A DNA stretch of 32,011 nucleotides from Streptomyces hayashii (GCF_024539815.1 NZ_JAHHIU010000160.1:1-32011), one strand, 5' to 3'. Shown: positions 16,872-25,419, counted from the first letter of the stretch. Numbers and translations are program-made. Notes: generated by a model not told the origin, from the sequence alone.

Positions 16872-18978
16872 CGGGGCCCGGCGTGCCGCTGGTGAACTCG
16901 GTCGCGAGCGCGGCGACGAGGTCCTGCGGCGACATCAGCGCGGGGCGTCCGGTGTCCGCGTCGACGAGGCCGCCGAGGATGCGGTGCAGCAGGTCGGCGC
17001 GACCGAGGCAGTAGTCCTCCAGGAGCGGGATCACCTCGTGGTGGAAGGCGGCGGCCAGGTCGTCCTCGGTGGCGATCGGCTCGCCGTTGCGCAGCAGGTA
17101 GGCGTGCCCTATCTGGTGGTCGGCGTCGAGGTGACGGGCGATACGGGTGTTGAGGGACTCGAAGAACTCCGCCAGTTCGAGGGGGCCGACGGTACCGGAG
17201 ACGGCGTCAGGGTCGGGGCCGACCGGGAGGAAGGCGAAGCGGCGGCGTACGGCGGCGTCCAGGTGGCTGATGCTGCGGTCCGCCGTGTTCATGGTCCCGA
17301 TGATCCGCACGTTCGGCGGCACGGAGAAGGTGCGCCTGCTGACCGACAGGGCGAGGGGCAGGCCGCGCTTGTCGAGTTCGAGCAGGGTGACCAATTCGCC
17401 GAAGATGCGCGGTAGATCGCCCCGGTTGATCTCGTCGATGATCAGCAGGAAGGTCTCGTCCGGGCGGGCTGTGGCCTGGGCGCACAGGCTGTGGAACACG
17501 CCGTCGGTGAGCGCCAGGGTCAGCCCGGGGCCGGTGGCGCTCAGGTCCGGCTTGAAACCCTCCACGAAGTCCTCGTAGCCGTAGGACGGATGGAAGGTCA
17601 CCATGTGGATGCGGCCGTCCCGCAGCATCTCGGCCTGGGCCGCGGCTCGCCGGTCCGGCGTCGAGTTGAGCGCGTCCGCACGACCGGCGAGGGTGAGGGC
17701 GGCGCCGAGTGCGAGCCGGGTCTTTCCGGTGCCGGGAGGCCCGTGCAGGATCACCTGGCCCTTGCGCTCCAGCGCCTCCAGCACGCCCGCGACATCCTCG
17801 GGCAGCGTGACGGGGCCGCCGGTGTACGACTCCGTCGACTCCACGCCCGTATCCGCGAGACCCGTGGTGATCCTGGCGAAGAGCGTCGGCGGCACCTTGG
17901 CGAACGTGGACCGCCAGCCGTGCTGGGGCTTCGACAGCTTCCGCGCGTGGGAGACGTCCCAGGCGACCGGGACGACGTGCTGGTACTCGGAGTGGTCGGC
18001 GTCGAAGCGGTAACTCCCGCTGACGGTCCCGGTGGCCAGAACCTCGTCCATCCCACGGTTGGCCACGATCCGGTCCCCCGCCTCCAGGTCCCGGAACGCC
18101 AGCAGTCGCCGGGCGAGCGTCAGGCTGCCCCCGCTGCTGCGCGGCCAATACGCGTCGAGCGCCTGCTTCAGCTCGGTATCGCTCTGGTATTGGCCGAGGT
18201 CGCCGAGGTCGTCCCACCCGACGCGGATCACCCCGCCGTCACGGCACTCTTCCCACAGCCGTCCTCGTTCACCGGGGGCGATCTTCCAGACAGCGCGCTG
18301 CTGCGGACGGGGATCGAACTTCGCGTACAGGAAGTGCATGATTTCCTGTCCGCTCCAGCCGTCGAACTCCGGCTTCGCGCCGACGAGTTCCAGCAGCCTT
18401 CGGTTGTTGCGCCAGGCCGGCGCGTCGGGCTGCGAGGAGCCGCCCAGCAGAGCGACAAATCGACGCAGGTGCTCGCCAGCGTAGATGGGCAGGAAGTGCT
18501 CGGGGAAGTAGGTGGCCAGGGACTTGGTCACCAGCGTCGGACCGAACCGCAGGGCCTCAAGGTCGTCCACGGCCTCGAAGTCCGCTGCGGACACGGCCTC
18601 GAAGGCCCGCACGAACTGCCCGCGCAGCTCCTCCCACGCCTCCTGCGGTTCCATCCCGCGCAGCGGCGCGGCCACCCGCCACTCGCCGGAGTTGTGGTGG
18701 TACATGATGTGCTTCGCCGCGCTGCCGCCCTTGATGCTGCCGAGGTTCGGGGTACCGAACTCCATCAGCCTGCAGTACGTCGGTCCGCTCCCGGACTCGG
18801 CCGCCTGCCCCAGGGCGTAGCGCGACAAGGGCAGTGTCGGCCACTCCTCCAGGGGGAACTGAGAGAGCACCTGCTTGCGTTCGTCCTCGGCGGCTGTCCC
18901 ACTGTCCGGCACGCTGCTCCGGTCGAACGCCGCCGCTGCCGCCCGTAGGTCCATTTCGTCCGCCATGAAGGTCATCAT
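16864..18978 (-). CDS. mcrB: McrB, AAA+ GTPase/translocase subunit with EVE-like domain
   Basis: A 704-residue motor subunit. The C-terminal AAA+ module has Walker A GPPGTGKT (413-420), Walker B LLIIDEINRGDLPRIFGE (about 512) and the McrB GTPase signature MNTADRSISHLDAAVRRRF (about 562-580). The N-terminal region has two parts. Residues about 20-215 (YCRLMEFGTPNLGSIKGGSA, TLVTKSLATYFPEHFLPIY) match a domain often fused to McrB homologues. Residues about 220-340 (VWKIAPGERGRLWEE, GVIRVGWDD, DRIVANRGMDEVLATGTVSG) look like an EVE/PUA-type modified-base reader. The start is taken at 18978; two nearby in-frame ATGs are alternatives and the ribosome site is weak. No methylase is linked, consistent with type IV restriction. 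Confidence 0.92.
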   Translation of the reverse strand: MMTFMADEMDLRAAAAAFDRSSVPDSGTAAEDERKQVLSQFPLEEWPTLPLSRYALGQAAESGSGPTYCRLMEFGTPNLGSIKGGSAAKHIMYHHNSGEWRVAAPLRGMEPQEAWEELRGQFVRAFEAVSAADFEAVDDLEALRFGPTLVTKSLATYFPEHFLPIYAGEHLRRFVALLGGSSQPDAPAWRNNRRLLELVGAKPEFDGWSGQEIMHFLYAKFDPRPQQRAVWKIAPGERGRLWEECRDGGVIRVGWDDLGDLGQYQSDTELKQALDAYWPRSSGGSLTLARRLLAFRDLEAGDRIVANRGMDEVLATGTVSGSYRFDADHSEYQHVVPVAWDVSHARKLSKPQHGWRSTFAKVPPTLFARITTGLADTGVESTESYTGGPVTLPEDVAGVLEALERKGQVILHGPPGTGKTRLALGAALTLAGRADALNSTPDRRAAAQAEMLRDGRIHMVTFHPSYGYEDFVEGFKPDLSATGPGLTLALTDGVFHSLCAQATARPDETFLLIIDEINRGDLPRIFGELVTLLELDKRGLPLALSVSRRTFSVPPNVRIIGTMNTADRSISHLDAAVRRRFAFLPVGPDPDAVSGTVGPLELAEFFESLNTRIARHLDADHQIGHAYLLRNGEPIATEDDLAAAFHHEVIPLLEDYCLGRADLLHRILGGLVDADTGRPALMSPQDLVAALATEFTSGTPGPDA

Positions 18979-19287
18979 GCCGGATCATCAACCTTTTGAG
19001 CGGGGCAGTTGAGGGCGAGCCTGGGAGGCACTGAAAGCCTGGAACGGTTCTGGGAGGGGGACGGTTGGGGTAGATCCCACCCCTGCCCAGAGCGGGCAGG
19101 CGTCGGCCGGCTGACCACGGTTCGAGTCGTAGCCCCATCGAGCCCGGCCGTCGCTGCCGCGCAGTGGTCAGTTCCTCGCGCGCACCGTGTGGGGTGGTGC
19201 CTCCACAGTGGCCTGCGGACTCCGCGCGAACCCTTCCGCCGTGTGTCATGTGCCATGCTGTGGCGGTTTTCAGAAGGAGAGGATGAG

Positions 19288-19515
19288 ATGACAGAGAAGC
19301 CGCTGACTCACAAGCAGGCGCTCGCCACGCTGATCCGGGCGCTGGGTGGCACCTGGGACACCGAACGTGCCGTGCTGGCCCTGCGAGTCGCCGGGTACCG
19401 GCCGGCGGATGACGAAGCCGCGGGCAAGGAGGCCCGCCACAATCTGCGCGAGCTCGCCAAGGACGGTCTGATCGTGAGACCGGACCCGGACCAGGCCGTG
19501 TACCGGCCGGCGTAG
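19288..19515 (+). CDS. Small hypothetical protein, winged-helix-like
   Basis: A 75-residue protein beginning MTEKPLTHKQALATLIRALG. The pattern of helices (ALATLIRALGGTWD, RAVLALRVAGYR, AAGKEARHNLRELAKDGLIV) ending in a short strand pair (VRPDPDQAVYRPA) resembles a winged-helix DNA-binding domain; this is inference from pattern. ATG 19288 is well supported by AAGGAGAGG ending 5 nt upstream; the longer in-frame start at 19255 would skip this site. It is divergent from mcrB across about 300 bp, so it might regulate the restriction locus, and it converges on the small gene at 19547. Confidence 0.68.
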   Translation: MTEKPLTHKQALATLIRALGGTWDTERAVLALRVAGYRPADDEAAGKEARHNLRELAKDGLIVRPDPDQAVYRPA

Positions 19516-19546
19516 TCGTCACCGCGGGGGCTCGGGCACTGACCCG

Positions 19547-19807
19547 TCAAGCGCTGGCAGGCTCTTGGAAGCCCTTCGTCTTGATGTGCGCGATGGCTGA
19601 CGGATGACTGGTCAGCCACTCACCGCACACCCGCCAGTGGTGAATGCTGCCGTCGCTGAACTCGGTGCGCACTTGCGCGACGAGCTTGTGGTCGCAGTCG
19701 CCGCGCGAGGCCATGGAACAGATCACGTCCTCGTGTTGCCCAATGGCCGGTATGTACGGGTGGATCGACAGGATCGGAGAGCGCATCTCCCGCGCCGCAT
19801 GATGCAT
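19547..19807 (-). CDS. Small Cys/His-containing hypothetical protein
   Basis: An 86-residue protein with a balanced composition unlike a shadow frame. It contains EDVICSMASRGDCDHKLVAQ, then VRTEFSDGSIHHWRVCGEW and a helical end SAIAHIKTKGF. Three cysteines and several histidines could bind a metal, but spacing does not match a known zinc motif. The start is uncertain (19807 or 19786; neither has a clear ribosome site). Family not recognised. Confidence 0.5.
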   Translation of the reverse strand: MHHAAREMRSPILSIHPYIPAIGQHEDVICSMASRGDCDHKLVAQVRTEFSDGSIHHWRVCGEWLTSHPSAIAHIKTKGFQEPASA

Positions 19808-20179
19808 GGTGCGGAGGGTAACAACGCGACACCGTAGTTGCTCCGCATCACGGACGCTTCCCTCACCTCACCTCACCTCACCGCGGCCACGGCCTCGATC
19901 CGCACTGATCCGCCCGGCGCTGCCACCAGCGAGGCGTCCAGGCTCGCGGCCGATGGAACACCGCCCTCGCAGAGGCGACCAACCCCACTGCAGCACGAAG
20001 CTCCCGACCCGCACCCGCCGTGGCAGAACAACCAGGGTGCGCCGGCAGCGTGAGCGCCAGTGGGGCCTCCGCGAGCCTTTGCGTGGAAGGTCCGGAGCCG
20101 GCAGAGTTCGCGGTCGTTGACCTACTCCGCCACTGTCCGGCCCGGTAACATTCGGCCGCGAAGCGGACGGAGGGGGACC
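19808..20179. other. 372-bp intergenic region upstream of the two-component genes
   Basis: No gene is supported; the open frames here are Pro/Arg/Thr-rich and start or end in repeats. It holds a (CCTCA)4 microsatellite at 19861-19882. TTGACC (20117-20122) and TAACAT (20146-20151) are promoter-like, but at 23 bp apart they are too far to be one standard promoter. Confidence 0.4.
19861..19882. repeat. Pentanucleotide tandem repeat (CCTCA)4
   Basis: Four perfect CCTCA units followed by CC. The repeat is in a noncoding gap, so a change in copy number would not shift a reading frame. Confidence 0.9.
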
Positions 20180-21034
20180 ATGTCGGCGTCCGGGGACACG
20201 GGGCACCAAGGGAACGGCGGACGCAGCGGGTGCCAGGAGGATGTCGGGCGCGGCGGGCACAGCGAGGCCAGGATCGCCGTAGCGGCGGTCGACGACCACC
20301 CGGTGGTCCTGCTTGGCCTGCGGACGTACTTCGCCGAGCACACGGCCGACATCGAGCTGGTACATGTGGCGCCCGGCGTGGACGCGCTCCTCGCCGGGCT
20401 GCACCCCCCGCCCTCGCCTGCCGGCCCGTCGGCGGGCGCCCTGCCCGGTGCACCACCGGACTCGTCTCCCGGCGCACTGCCGGGGATGCTCCCGGCGATG
20501 CCCTCGGTGGTCCTGCTCGACCTGCGGCTGCGAGACGGCAAGGCCGTCGACGACAACGTCCGGCGCCTTCGGGCCGCCGGAGCGCGGGTGCTGGTCTTCA
20601 CCACCGAGCACCGGCCCGCCGCGGTACGCAAGGCGCTGGACGCGGGGGCCGCGGGTCTGGTGCTGAAGGAGGACCCGGAGGCGCGACTGGTGGACGCCAT
20701 CCGCGCCGTGCACGGCGGGGAGCCTTATCTGTCCAGTCGGCTCGCACACGCCATTGTCACCGATCCGCGCGGTGCCGTCCGCCTCAGCGGTCAGGAGCGC
20801 CGCGTCCTGGAGCTGATCGCCCGGGGTCTGCCGCACCGTCAGGTGGCGCGGATGCTGCACATCACCGAGGACACCGTCCGCACGTACCGCAAGCGTGCCA
20901 TCGAGGCGTACGCCGCCGCGGGCGAAGGGCTGCTGAAGGACAACCGGCAGCTGGTGTGGCGCGCCGTGGCAGACGGCCACATCGACCTCGCGCTGAGTCC
21001 GGCGGATGACCTGCCGGACACCCTGGGGTGGTGA
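20180..21034 (+). CDS. NarL/LuxR-type response regulator with Pro/Gly-rich receiver insert
   Basis: A 284-residue regulator. The receiver domain begins near residue 30: acidic pair D38-D39 (AAVDDHPVVLLGL), phospho-acceptor D114 (VVLLDLRLRDG), the FTTE threonine/serine strand, and K163 (LVLKEDP). Between the first and third strands lies an insertion of about 35 residues rich in Pro, Gly and Ala (76-108), so D114 is much later than the usual position near 55. The C-terminal LuxR HTH (about 195-250) contains LSGQERRVLELIARGLPHRQ and DTVRTYRKRAI. ATG 20180 has GGAGGGGG 3 nt upstream. It overlaps the kinase gene by 7 bp, so the pair is translationally coupled. Confidence 0.9.
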   Translation: MSASGDTGHQGNGGRSGCQEDVGRGGHSEARIAVAAVDDHPVVLLGLRTYFAEHTADIELVHVAPGVDALLAGLHPPPSPAGPSAGALPGAPPDSSPGALPGMLPAMPSVVLLDLRLRDGKAVDDNVRRLRAAGARVLVFTTEHRPAAVRKALDAGAAGLVLKEDPEARLVDAIRAVHGGEPYLSSRLAHAIVTDPRGAVRLSGQERRVLELIARGLPHRQVARMLHITEDTVRTYRKRAIEAYAAAGEGLLKDNRQLVWRAVADGHIDLALSPADDLPDTLGW

Positions 21035-23367
21035 CACCGAACCCCGAGGCGCCGCGTCCGGGAACCTACCGCCATGGCGTGTGGTCCGGTCTTCAGCGCG
21101 CGATGGCGGCGGTCACGGCGCTGTTCGTGGTGAGCTGGTCGATGCTGCTGGTGTCATCGGGCGGACGGCTCGCGCCCGCCGTTCTCGCCACCACCGTGGT
21201 GTTCACCGCGCTGACGGCCGCCCTGACGGTGCGCGGCGCACTCGTCCTGCTGGGCCGTAACGATGTCTGGGTGGCCGTGGGTGTCTCGCTCGTCACGGAG
21301 GCTGTGTTCGCGGTCGAGCGGCCGTCGCTGATCGTCGTCGGGCTGCGCTGCGAACCCACCGCCGCCACCGTGCTGCTGGCGATCGGGTTCGGACCGCGCC
21401 GGATCGCGTGGCCGGTGTCCTTGGCGGTCATCGGCGCGCAGATCGCGGCGAGTTGGCCGATGGACGGTCCGGCTGCCGCGGTGCAGGGCACCTGGCCGGT
21501 GCTGGCCGCCGCGGTGGCGGCCGCGGTGCTGGGCCCACTGCTGCGCACCGCCGGAGCCCGTGCCGACGCCGCCCAGGAACAGGCACTGACGGCAGGCGCC
21601 ACGGCCGCACGCGCGCAGGCCCGCCGGGAGGCGCACCACCGCTTCCAGGACCTGCTGCACGACGAGGTGAGTTCCGCGCTGCGGGCGGTCAGCATGCCGG
21701 GGATCGCCACGACGCAGGTGAGGCAGGCATGCCGCAGTGCCGTGGACGCGCTGCTGCGGGTGCCTGCTGCACCAGGGCAGGCCGCTGACCTCGCGGCCCT
21801 GCTCACCAGGCTCACCGCCGGAGGCGGGCCGCCCCTGAGTGTCGAGGTCTCGGGTGCTGTCCCGGTGCCCGCCGAGGTGGCCGAGGCCGCCCTGGGGGCG
21901 GCGGCCGAGGCGGTGCGCAACGCGGTCCGGCACGCCGGGGCGCGGGCGCTGAAGGTGCGGCTGCGCGGGGACGAGCACGGCTTCGTGCTCTCCGTCGCCG
22001 ACGACGGGGTGGGGTTTTCCCCGGCCGGGGTGCAGGTGTCCTCGGTGGGACTGCGGAAATCGGTGCTGCGGCGGATGGCCGACGTGGCAGGCACCGCGGA
22101 GGTGCACAGCTCCCCCGGCGACGGCACCACCGTACGGCTGGTCTGGCAGCGCGACCGGGCGCGGGCGGTACACACGGGCGAGTTTGGTGGGGCCGTCGCA
22201 GAAACCCCGGACCGGATGGCGAGCATCCGCGCCGCGGTCGGGGACGTCCGCCGGCCGCTGGCCGCGGTCTGTGTCCCCTATCTGCTCGCCACCGGGGTCG
22301 TCGCCGCGATCCACACCGTACGGTCCCCGCAGGTCAGCTGGCTGATGGTGTGGTACGTGCTGCTGGCCGCGGTGACGGTGGCGTTGCTCTTGCGCGCCCG
22401 GACGGCGATCGGGGGGCGTGCGGCCGCTGCCGCGAGCGCCTTCGCCGTCGGCGGGGCGGTCGGCAGCTTCCTTGTGATCCCCACGTCGGGCATCGCCGAC
22501 GACACCTCATGGCCGATCGGCGCGGTCACCCCGCTGCTGACCATGCTGGTGATCGTCCGGCCACCCTGGGAAGCCCTGCTGGCCCTGGTACTGGAACAGG
22601 CGGGGGTCGTCCTGGTGCTGCTGGCCGGGCCGCCGTTCGCCGACTCATGGGGCGAGAGCGTGGCCAAGGCCGTGCCGGCGTTGTTCGCCCCGGCGCTGGG
22701 TGTCGGCATGGGGCTGGCCATCGGGCAGACCGTGACCCGGCTGGGCGCGGCGGTGATGCGAGCCAACGCCGAGCGGGCGGCCTCGGCCGCTGCCGAGTCC
22801 GCCCGGCAGGCCCGCGAGGCGATGCACCGCAGACGCCTGGCCGACCTCGACGAGGAGATCCTTTCCTTCCTGCGCCGTACCGCCTCCGGGGATCTCTCCC
22901 CGCAAGCGTCGCAGACACAGGTCCGGGCGCGGATGCTGGATCTGGCTGTCCGCGACGAGTTGCACCTGCCCGGTGTGCTCGGCCGTTCCACTCGTGAACT
23001 GCTGGGTGCGGCGCGTGCCGAGGGCTGCGTGGTGACCATCCAGTCGGACGCCGACTATCCGCCCCCGCCGGATCTGCTGCGTCGCCTGCTCACCTGCGCG
23101 CTGGGCACGGGCCCCGCCCCGAGTGACCTGATCCTCAGCGTGGAACCCCGGCCGAGCGCGCTCCTGGTCAGCCTGGTGACGCTGCCGGGAGATCCGGCGC
23201 GGGCCGCCGCTCTGCGCAAGGCCCTGACGGGGACCTCCGCGGTCGTTGAGGACGGTACGGAATCCACCTGGGTCGAGGTCTCCACTCAAGCGGCCGGCGT
23301 CGTGGCCCCGCCTACCGCTGTCCCCATCGATGGGGACAGCGCGATCGGTGCCCCAGCGGCAGGATGA
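21028..23367 (+). CDS. NarL-family sensor histidine kinase fused to a degenerate second kinase half
   Basis: A 779-residue membrane kinase, about twice normal length. The first half has several membrane segments (about 25-175), a dimerisation helix with H211 in LLHDEVSSALR, and a catalytic domain with N-box N298 (EAVRNAVRHAG), G1 D325-D326-G-V-G and G2 GDGTTVRL. The second half repeats the plan: membrane segments (about 410-575), then a helix LADLDEEILSFLRR that aligns with the first DHp helix but has D608 at the histidine position, then a region without N-box or DxGxG (DLILSVEPRPSALLVSLV). The second unit therefore looks like a pseudokinase. GTG 21028 (or 21031) overlaps the regulator's stop. 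A hairpin follows the gene. Confidence 0.88.
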   Translation: MVTPNPEAPRPGTYRHGVWSGLQRAMAAVTALFVVSWSMLLVSSGGRLAPAVLATTVVFTALTAALTVRGALVLLGRNDVWVAVGVSLVTEAVFAVERPSLIVVGLRCEPTAATVLLAIGFGPRRIAWPVSLAVIGAQIAASWPMDGPAAAVQGTWPVLAAAVAAAVLGPLLRTAGARADAAQEQALTAGATAARAQARREAHHRFQDLLHDEVSSALRAVSMPGIATTQVRQACRSAVDALLRVPAAPGQAADLAALLTRLTAGGGPPLSVEVSGAVPVPAEVAEAALGAAAEAVRNAVRHAGARALKVRLRGDEHGFVLSVADDGVGFSPAGVQVSSVGLRKSVLRRMADVAGTAEVHSSPGDGTTVRLVWQRDRARAVHTGEFGGAVAETPDRMASIRAAVGDVRRPLAAVCVPYLLATGVVAAIHTVRSPQVSWLMVWYVLLAAVTVALLLRARTAIGGRAAAAASAFAVGGAVGSFLVIPTSGIADDTSWPIGAVTPLLTMLVIVRPPWEALLALVLEQAGVVLVLLAGPPFADSWGESVAKAVPALFAPALGVGMGLAIGQTVTRLGAAVMRANAERAASAAAESARQAREAMHRRRLADLDEEILSFLRRTASGDLSPQASQTQVRARMLDLAVRDELHLPGVLGRSTRELLGAARAEGCVVTIQSDADYPPPPDLLRRLLTCALGTGPAPSDLILSVEPRPSALLVSLVTLPGDPARAAALRKALTGTSAVVEDGTESTWVEVSTQAAGVVAPPTAVPIDGDSAIGAPAAG

Positions 23368-23372
23368 CCGTA

Positions 23373-23407
23373 CGACGGGCGGCCGTTCGGGGGACGGCCG
23401 CCCGTCG
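23373..23407 (+). terminator. Hairpin terminator after the histidine kinase gene
   Basis: A perfect 14-bp stem (23373-23386 with 23394-23407) and 7-nt loop begins 6 bp after the kinase stop codon. It has no T-run. It separates the two-component operon from the small genes downstream. Confidence 0.7.
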
Positions 23408-23518
23408 GTGACAGGTACGCAGGCCGAACCGTACTGCGGTCGGCCCCGGGCGGTCCTGACCGGGACGGCCATTGCTCCACCCGGTCCGCAGGGCCCCGAA
23501 AGAGAACGGGAGGTGGCC

Positions 23519-23665
23519 GTGGCCACGGCTGAGGAATACGAACGGGTGCTCCGCAAGGCAGAGTTCGGGGGCAAGCTCAACCAGCAGGAACTGGACCTGC
23601 TCAAACGTCTGTACCGGGAGGCCGGTGAGCGCGGAAACCGCGCACGCAAGATCATCGACGGCTGA
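23519..23665 (+). CDS. Small 48-residue charged protein
   Basis: Encodes 48 residues: ATAEEYERVLRKAEFGGKLN followed by QQELDLLKRLYREAGERG and a basic end. It is highly charged and predicted all-helical, with no membrane segment. GTG 23519 is chosen because GGGAGG ends 5 nt upstream. It follows the kinase terminator, so it probably has its own promoter. No family recognised. Confidence 0.6.
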   Translation: MATAEEYERVLRKAEFGGKLNQQELDLLKRLYREAGERGNRARKIIDG

Positions 23666-23772
23666 CCGGCCCGCGGTCGGCCACCGGGCGTCCGCAGCGG
23701 CTCTCCGTGACCGGCCGCCTGCCCCGACTCGGTACTCACGGCCTTTCACAGCAGAACGGAACCAAGGAGATC

Positions 23773-24207
23773 ATGGTGGGGTTCTTCGGCAGCAAGTCCA
23801 AGCGGTCCTCGGCAGTACGGGACTGGTCCACCGGCCCGCTGGTGAAGCAGAGCCCCCTCGCGGCCGATGCGCCCGACGTGCTGGCGTTCGCCGTCGAAGC
23901 GGCCAGGCAGGCGGACCGGCCGAGCGGTGTGGACATGGAGAAGGTGCTGGGGGCGATCGACAGGATGCTGGCGGGCCAGATGGACGCCTACGCCGGTGCG
24001 CTACCGGGACTGGACGCCGGACAGATGGCGCAGATGCGCGAGGCGCTCTACGCCAGGCCGGACTTCCGCTTCGAGATGTTCTTCGACGGGCTTACGTACT
24101 TCGGGTCGAGCGGCATCGCGATGTGCAACGGGCTCGTCGAGCAGTGGGGGACGTTCCAGTCGGTGGTCGTGGGCCTCATCGAGAAGGGCGAGTTCGACCG
24201 GGGCTGA
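23773..24207 (+). CDS. Hypothetical protein, soluble, 144 residues
   Basis: Starts MVGFFGSKSKRSSAVRDW with AAGGAG 3 nt before the ATG. Residues 35-110 are mainly helical (VLAFAVEAARQADRP, MEKVLGAIDRMLAGQMDAY, AGQMAQMREALYAR), followed by an aromatic segment FRFEMFFDGLTYFGSSG and a hydrophobic helix near the end. No signal peptide; function unknown. A 20-bp perfect hairpin begins at the stop codon, so transcription almost certainly ends here. Confidence 0.72.
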   Translation: MVGFFGSKSKRSSAVRDWSTGPLVKQSPLAADAPDVLAFAVEAARQADRPSGVDMEKVLGAIDRMLAGQMDAYAGALPGLDAGQMAQMREALYARPDFRFEMFFDGLTYFGSSGIAMCNGLVEQWGTFQSVVVGLIEKGEFDRG

Positions 24208-24257
24208 ACGAACCGGCAGCCGGCCGGTCGACGCCGCCCGGCCGGCTGCCGGTTCGT
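24208..24257 (+). terminator. Very strong hairpin terminator, 20-bp perfect stem
   Basis: Positions 24208-24227 pair perfectly with 24238-24257 around a 10-nt loop, starting at the base after the TGA stop. It lacks a downstream T-run, as many streptomycete terminators do. It is the longest perfect stem I found in the window. Confidence 0.85.
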
Positions 24258-24378
24258 CCTCGCGACACTGCGGGCTGACTGGCCGGTACCCACGTTCCCC
24301 CGTCAGCCGCGCGGGCCCACGGCGGCAGGTCCAGATCAGGCAGGCCACCGGGCCGGTCGCATCACGAGAGCCGGAGTC

Positions 24379-24984
24379 ATGCGCAACGCGATCAAAGTCC
24401 TGTTCGCCCTCGCCTGCTTCTACATCTTCTGGACGTTCCGCAACACCACGCTGGGGCAGAGCAGTTTCATAGCGTCCGTCATCGGCCTCTTCATCGACGA
24501 CTGGTTCTTGAACCACCTGCGCGGCGGTGGGGCGCACCGCACCAGCGGGCCGCAGCGGCACGCGGACGCGCCACAGCCCCACACCAGCGACGGCGGGCGG
24601 CCTCCGGGCGGCGTAGGCGACTACCCCGCGGTCATGGTGACATCCGTACTGTCGGCCGTCATGGCGGATTCCTTCTTCTTCACCACCTGGCTCGACCTCC
24701 CGCCGGCAACGGGTTCGGCCGGCACCAGCGGCCTGGCGGTCGTGGTGAAGGTCGTCGCCTCCGTACTGGCCATCGCCGTGGCGGTGCTGGCGCCCGTGGT
24801 CCTCGCAGCCTGCACGTACCTGACCTGCGCGGAGTGGCTGGCCGACCGCTCAGGCAGCCCCTACCGCAACGGCGGATGCCTCGCCCTCTTCCCCGCGGCC
24901 CTGCTGGGCATCGCGGCATATGGGCACTTCCACCTGGCCTACGACTTCTACCAGTTCCTTGGGGTGCTCCGACCGCAGGGCTAG
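24379..24984 (+). CDS. Multi-pass membrane protein of unknown function
   Basis: A 201-residue protein. A first hydrophobic segment (about 5-40: VLFALACFYIFWTF then FIASVIGLFIDDWFL) is followed by a hydrophilic His/Pro/Gly-rich loop (48-80), then further segments at about 84-105, 120-148 and 165-195. FNTT and WFLNHLRGG motifs are not diagnostic. A GGAG sits very close to the ATG (2-nt spacing), so translation may be weak. Neighbours are also unknown, so no role is suggested. Confidence 0.65.
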   Translation: MRNAIKVLFALACFYIFWTFRNTTLGQSSFIASVIGLFIDDWFLNHLRGGGAHRTSGPQRHADAPQPHTSDGGRPPGGVGDYPAVMVTSVLSAVMADSFFFTTWLDLPPATGSAGTSGLAVVVKVVASVLAIAVAVLAPVVLAACTYLTCAEWLADRSGSPYRNGGCLALFPAALLGIAAYGHFHLAYDFYQFLGVLRPQG

Positions 24985-25077
24985 ACCTGACCGCCGCACA
25001 CTGCGGGCTGTGCCTGGCCTGCTCGTGGCGCAGCACCCGCGCCTCGCACGAGGGCCGGTACGCGAAACGGAAGATCG

Positions 25078-25419
25078 TCAACGCGCTGCTCCACCGGAGC
25101 CGCACCGGCGCTCAACGGTACTGCCGGCCGCCTCGAACAGGTCCTCGTCGGCGCAGAGCTGGTCCAGGACGAGGATGACCACGACCCGCAGCAGGCTATA
25201 CGTCTGCCGCCACGCCTCGTGCGAAGTCACGGGGCCCACCGCCATGCCGAGGACCGCCGCAGGGACGGCGCCCGCCGCTTCCGGCCGGCCTCGCAGCCGA
25301 ACTACGCCGAAGGCCAGCACGGCCAGCAGCAGGACGGCCGAGACGGTCTCGGCAACACACGGTGAAACACCCTGGAACCTGCTTGGGTTCGCCAACAACG
25401 CCGTCCAGTGGGTTCCCAT
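25078..25419 (-). pseudogene. N-terminal remnant of an ArsB/SLC13-type permease
   Basis: The 113-residue frame contains VAETVSAVLLLAVLAFGVVR, then RPEAAGAVPAAVLGMAVG and VVVILVLDQLCADEDLFEAAG. This resembles the N-terminus of arsenite-type ArsB permeases, where the pattern is AE-hydrophobic-RP-G-PEA and LAQLC-x-DEGLF-x-A. About five residues appear missing before VILVLDQLC, and the remaining 300 or so residues of a permease are absent: downstream (lower coordinates) lies an unrelated plus-strand gene. The start is probably a GTG near the VAET segment. It is a decayed fragment rather than a working transporter; family assignment is from remembered motif patterns. Confidence 0.55.

Noticed and set aside
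17491..18948. 485-codon plus-strand frame
   Set aside because: Antisense to mcrB, whose AAA+ motifs are intact; it has no motifs of its own.
19838..20053. 71-codon plus-strand frame spanning the CCTCA repeat
   Set aside because: Starts in the microsatellite, Pro/Thr/Ala-rich, no ribosome site.
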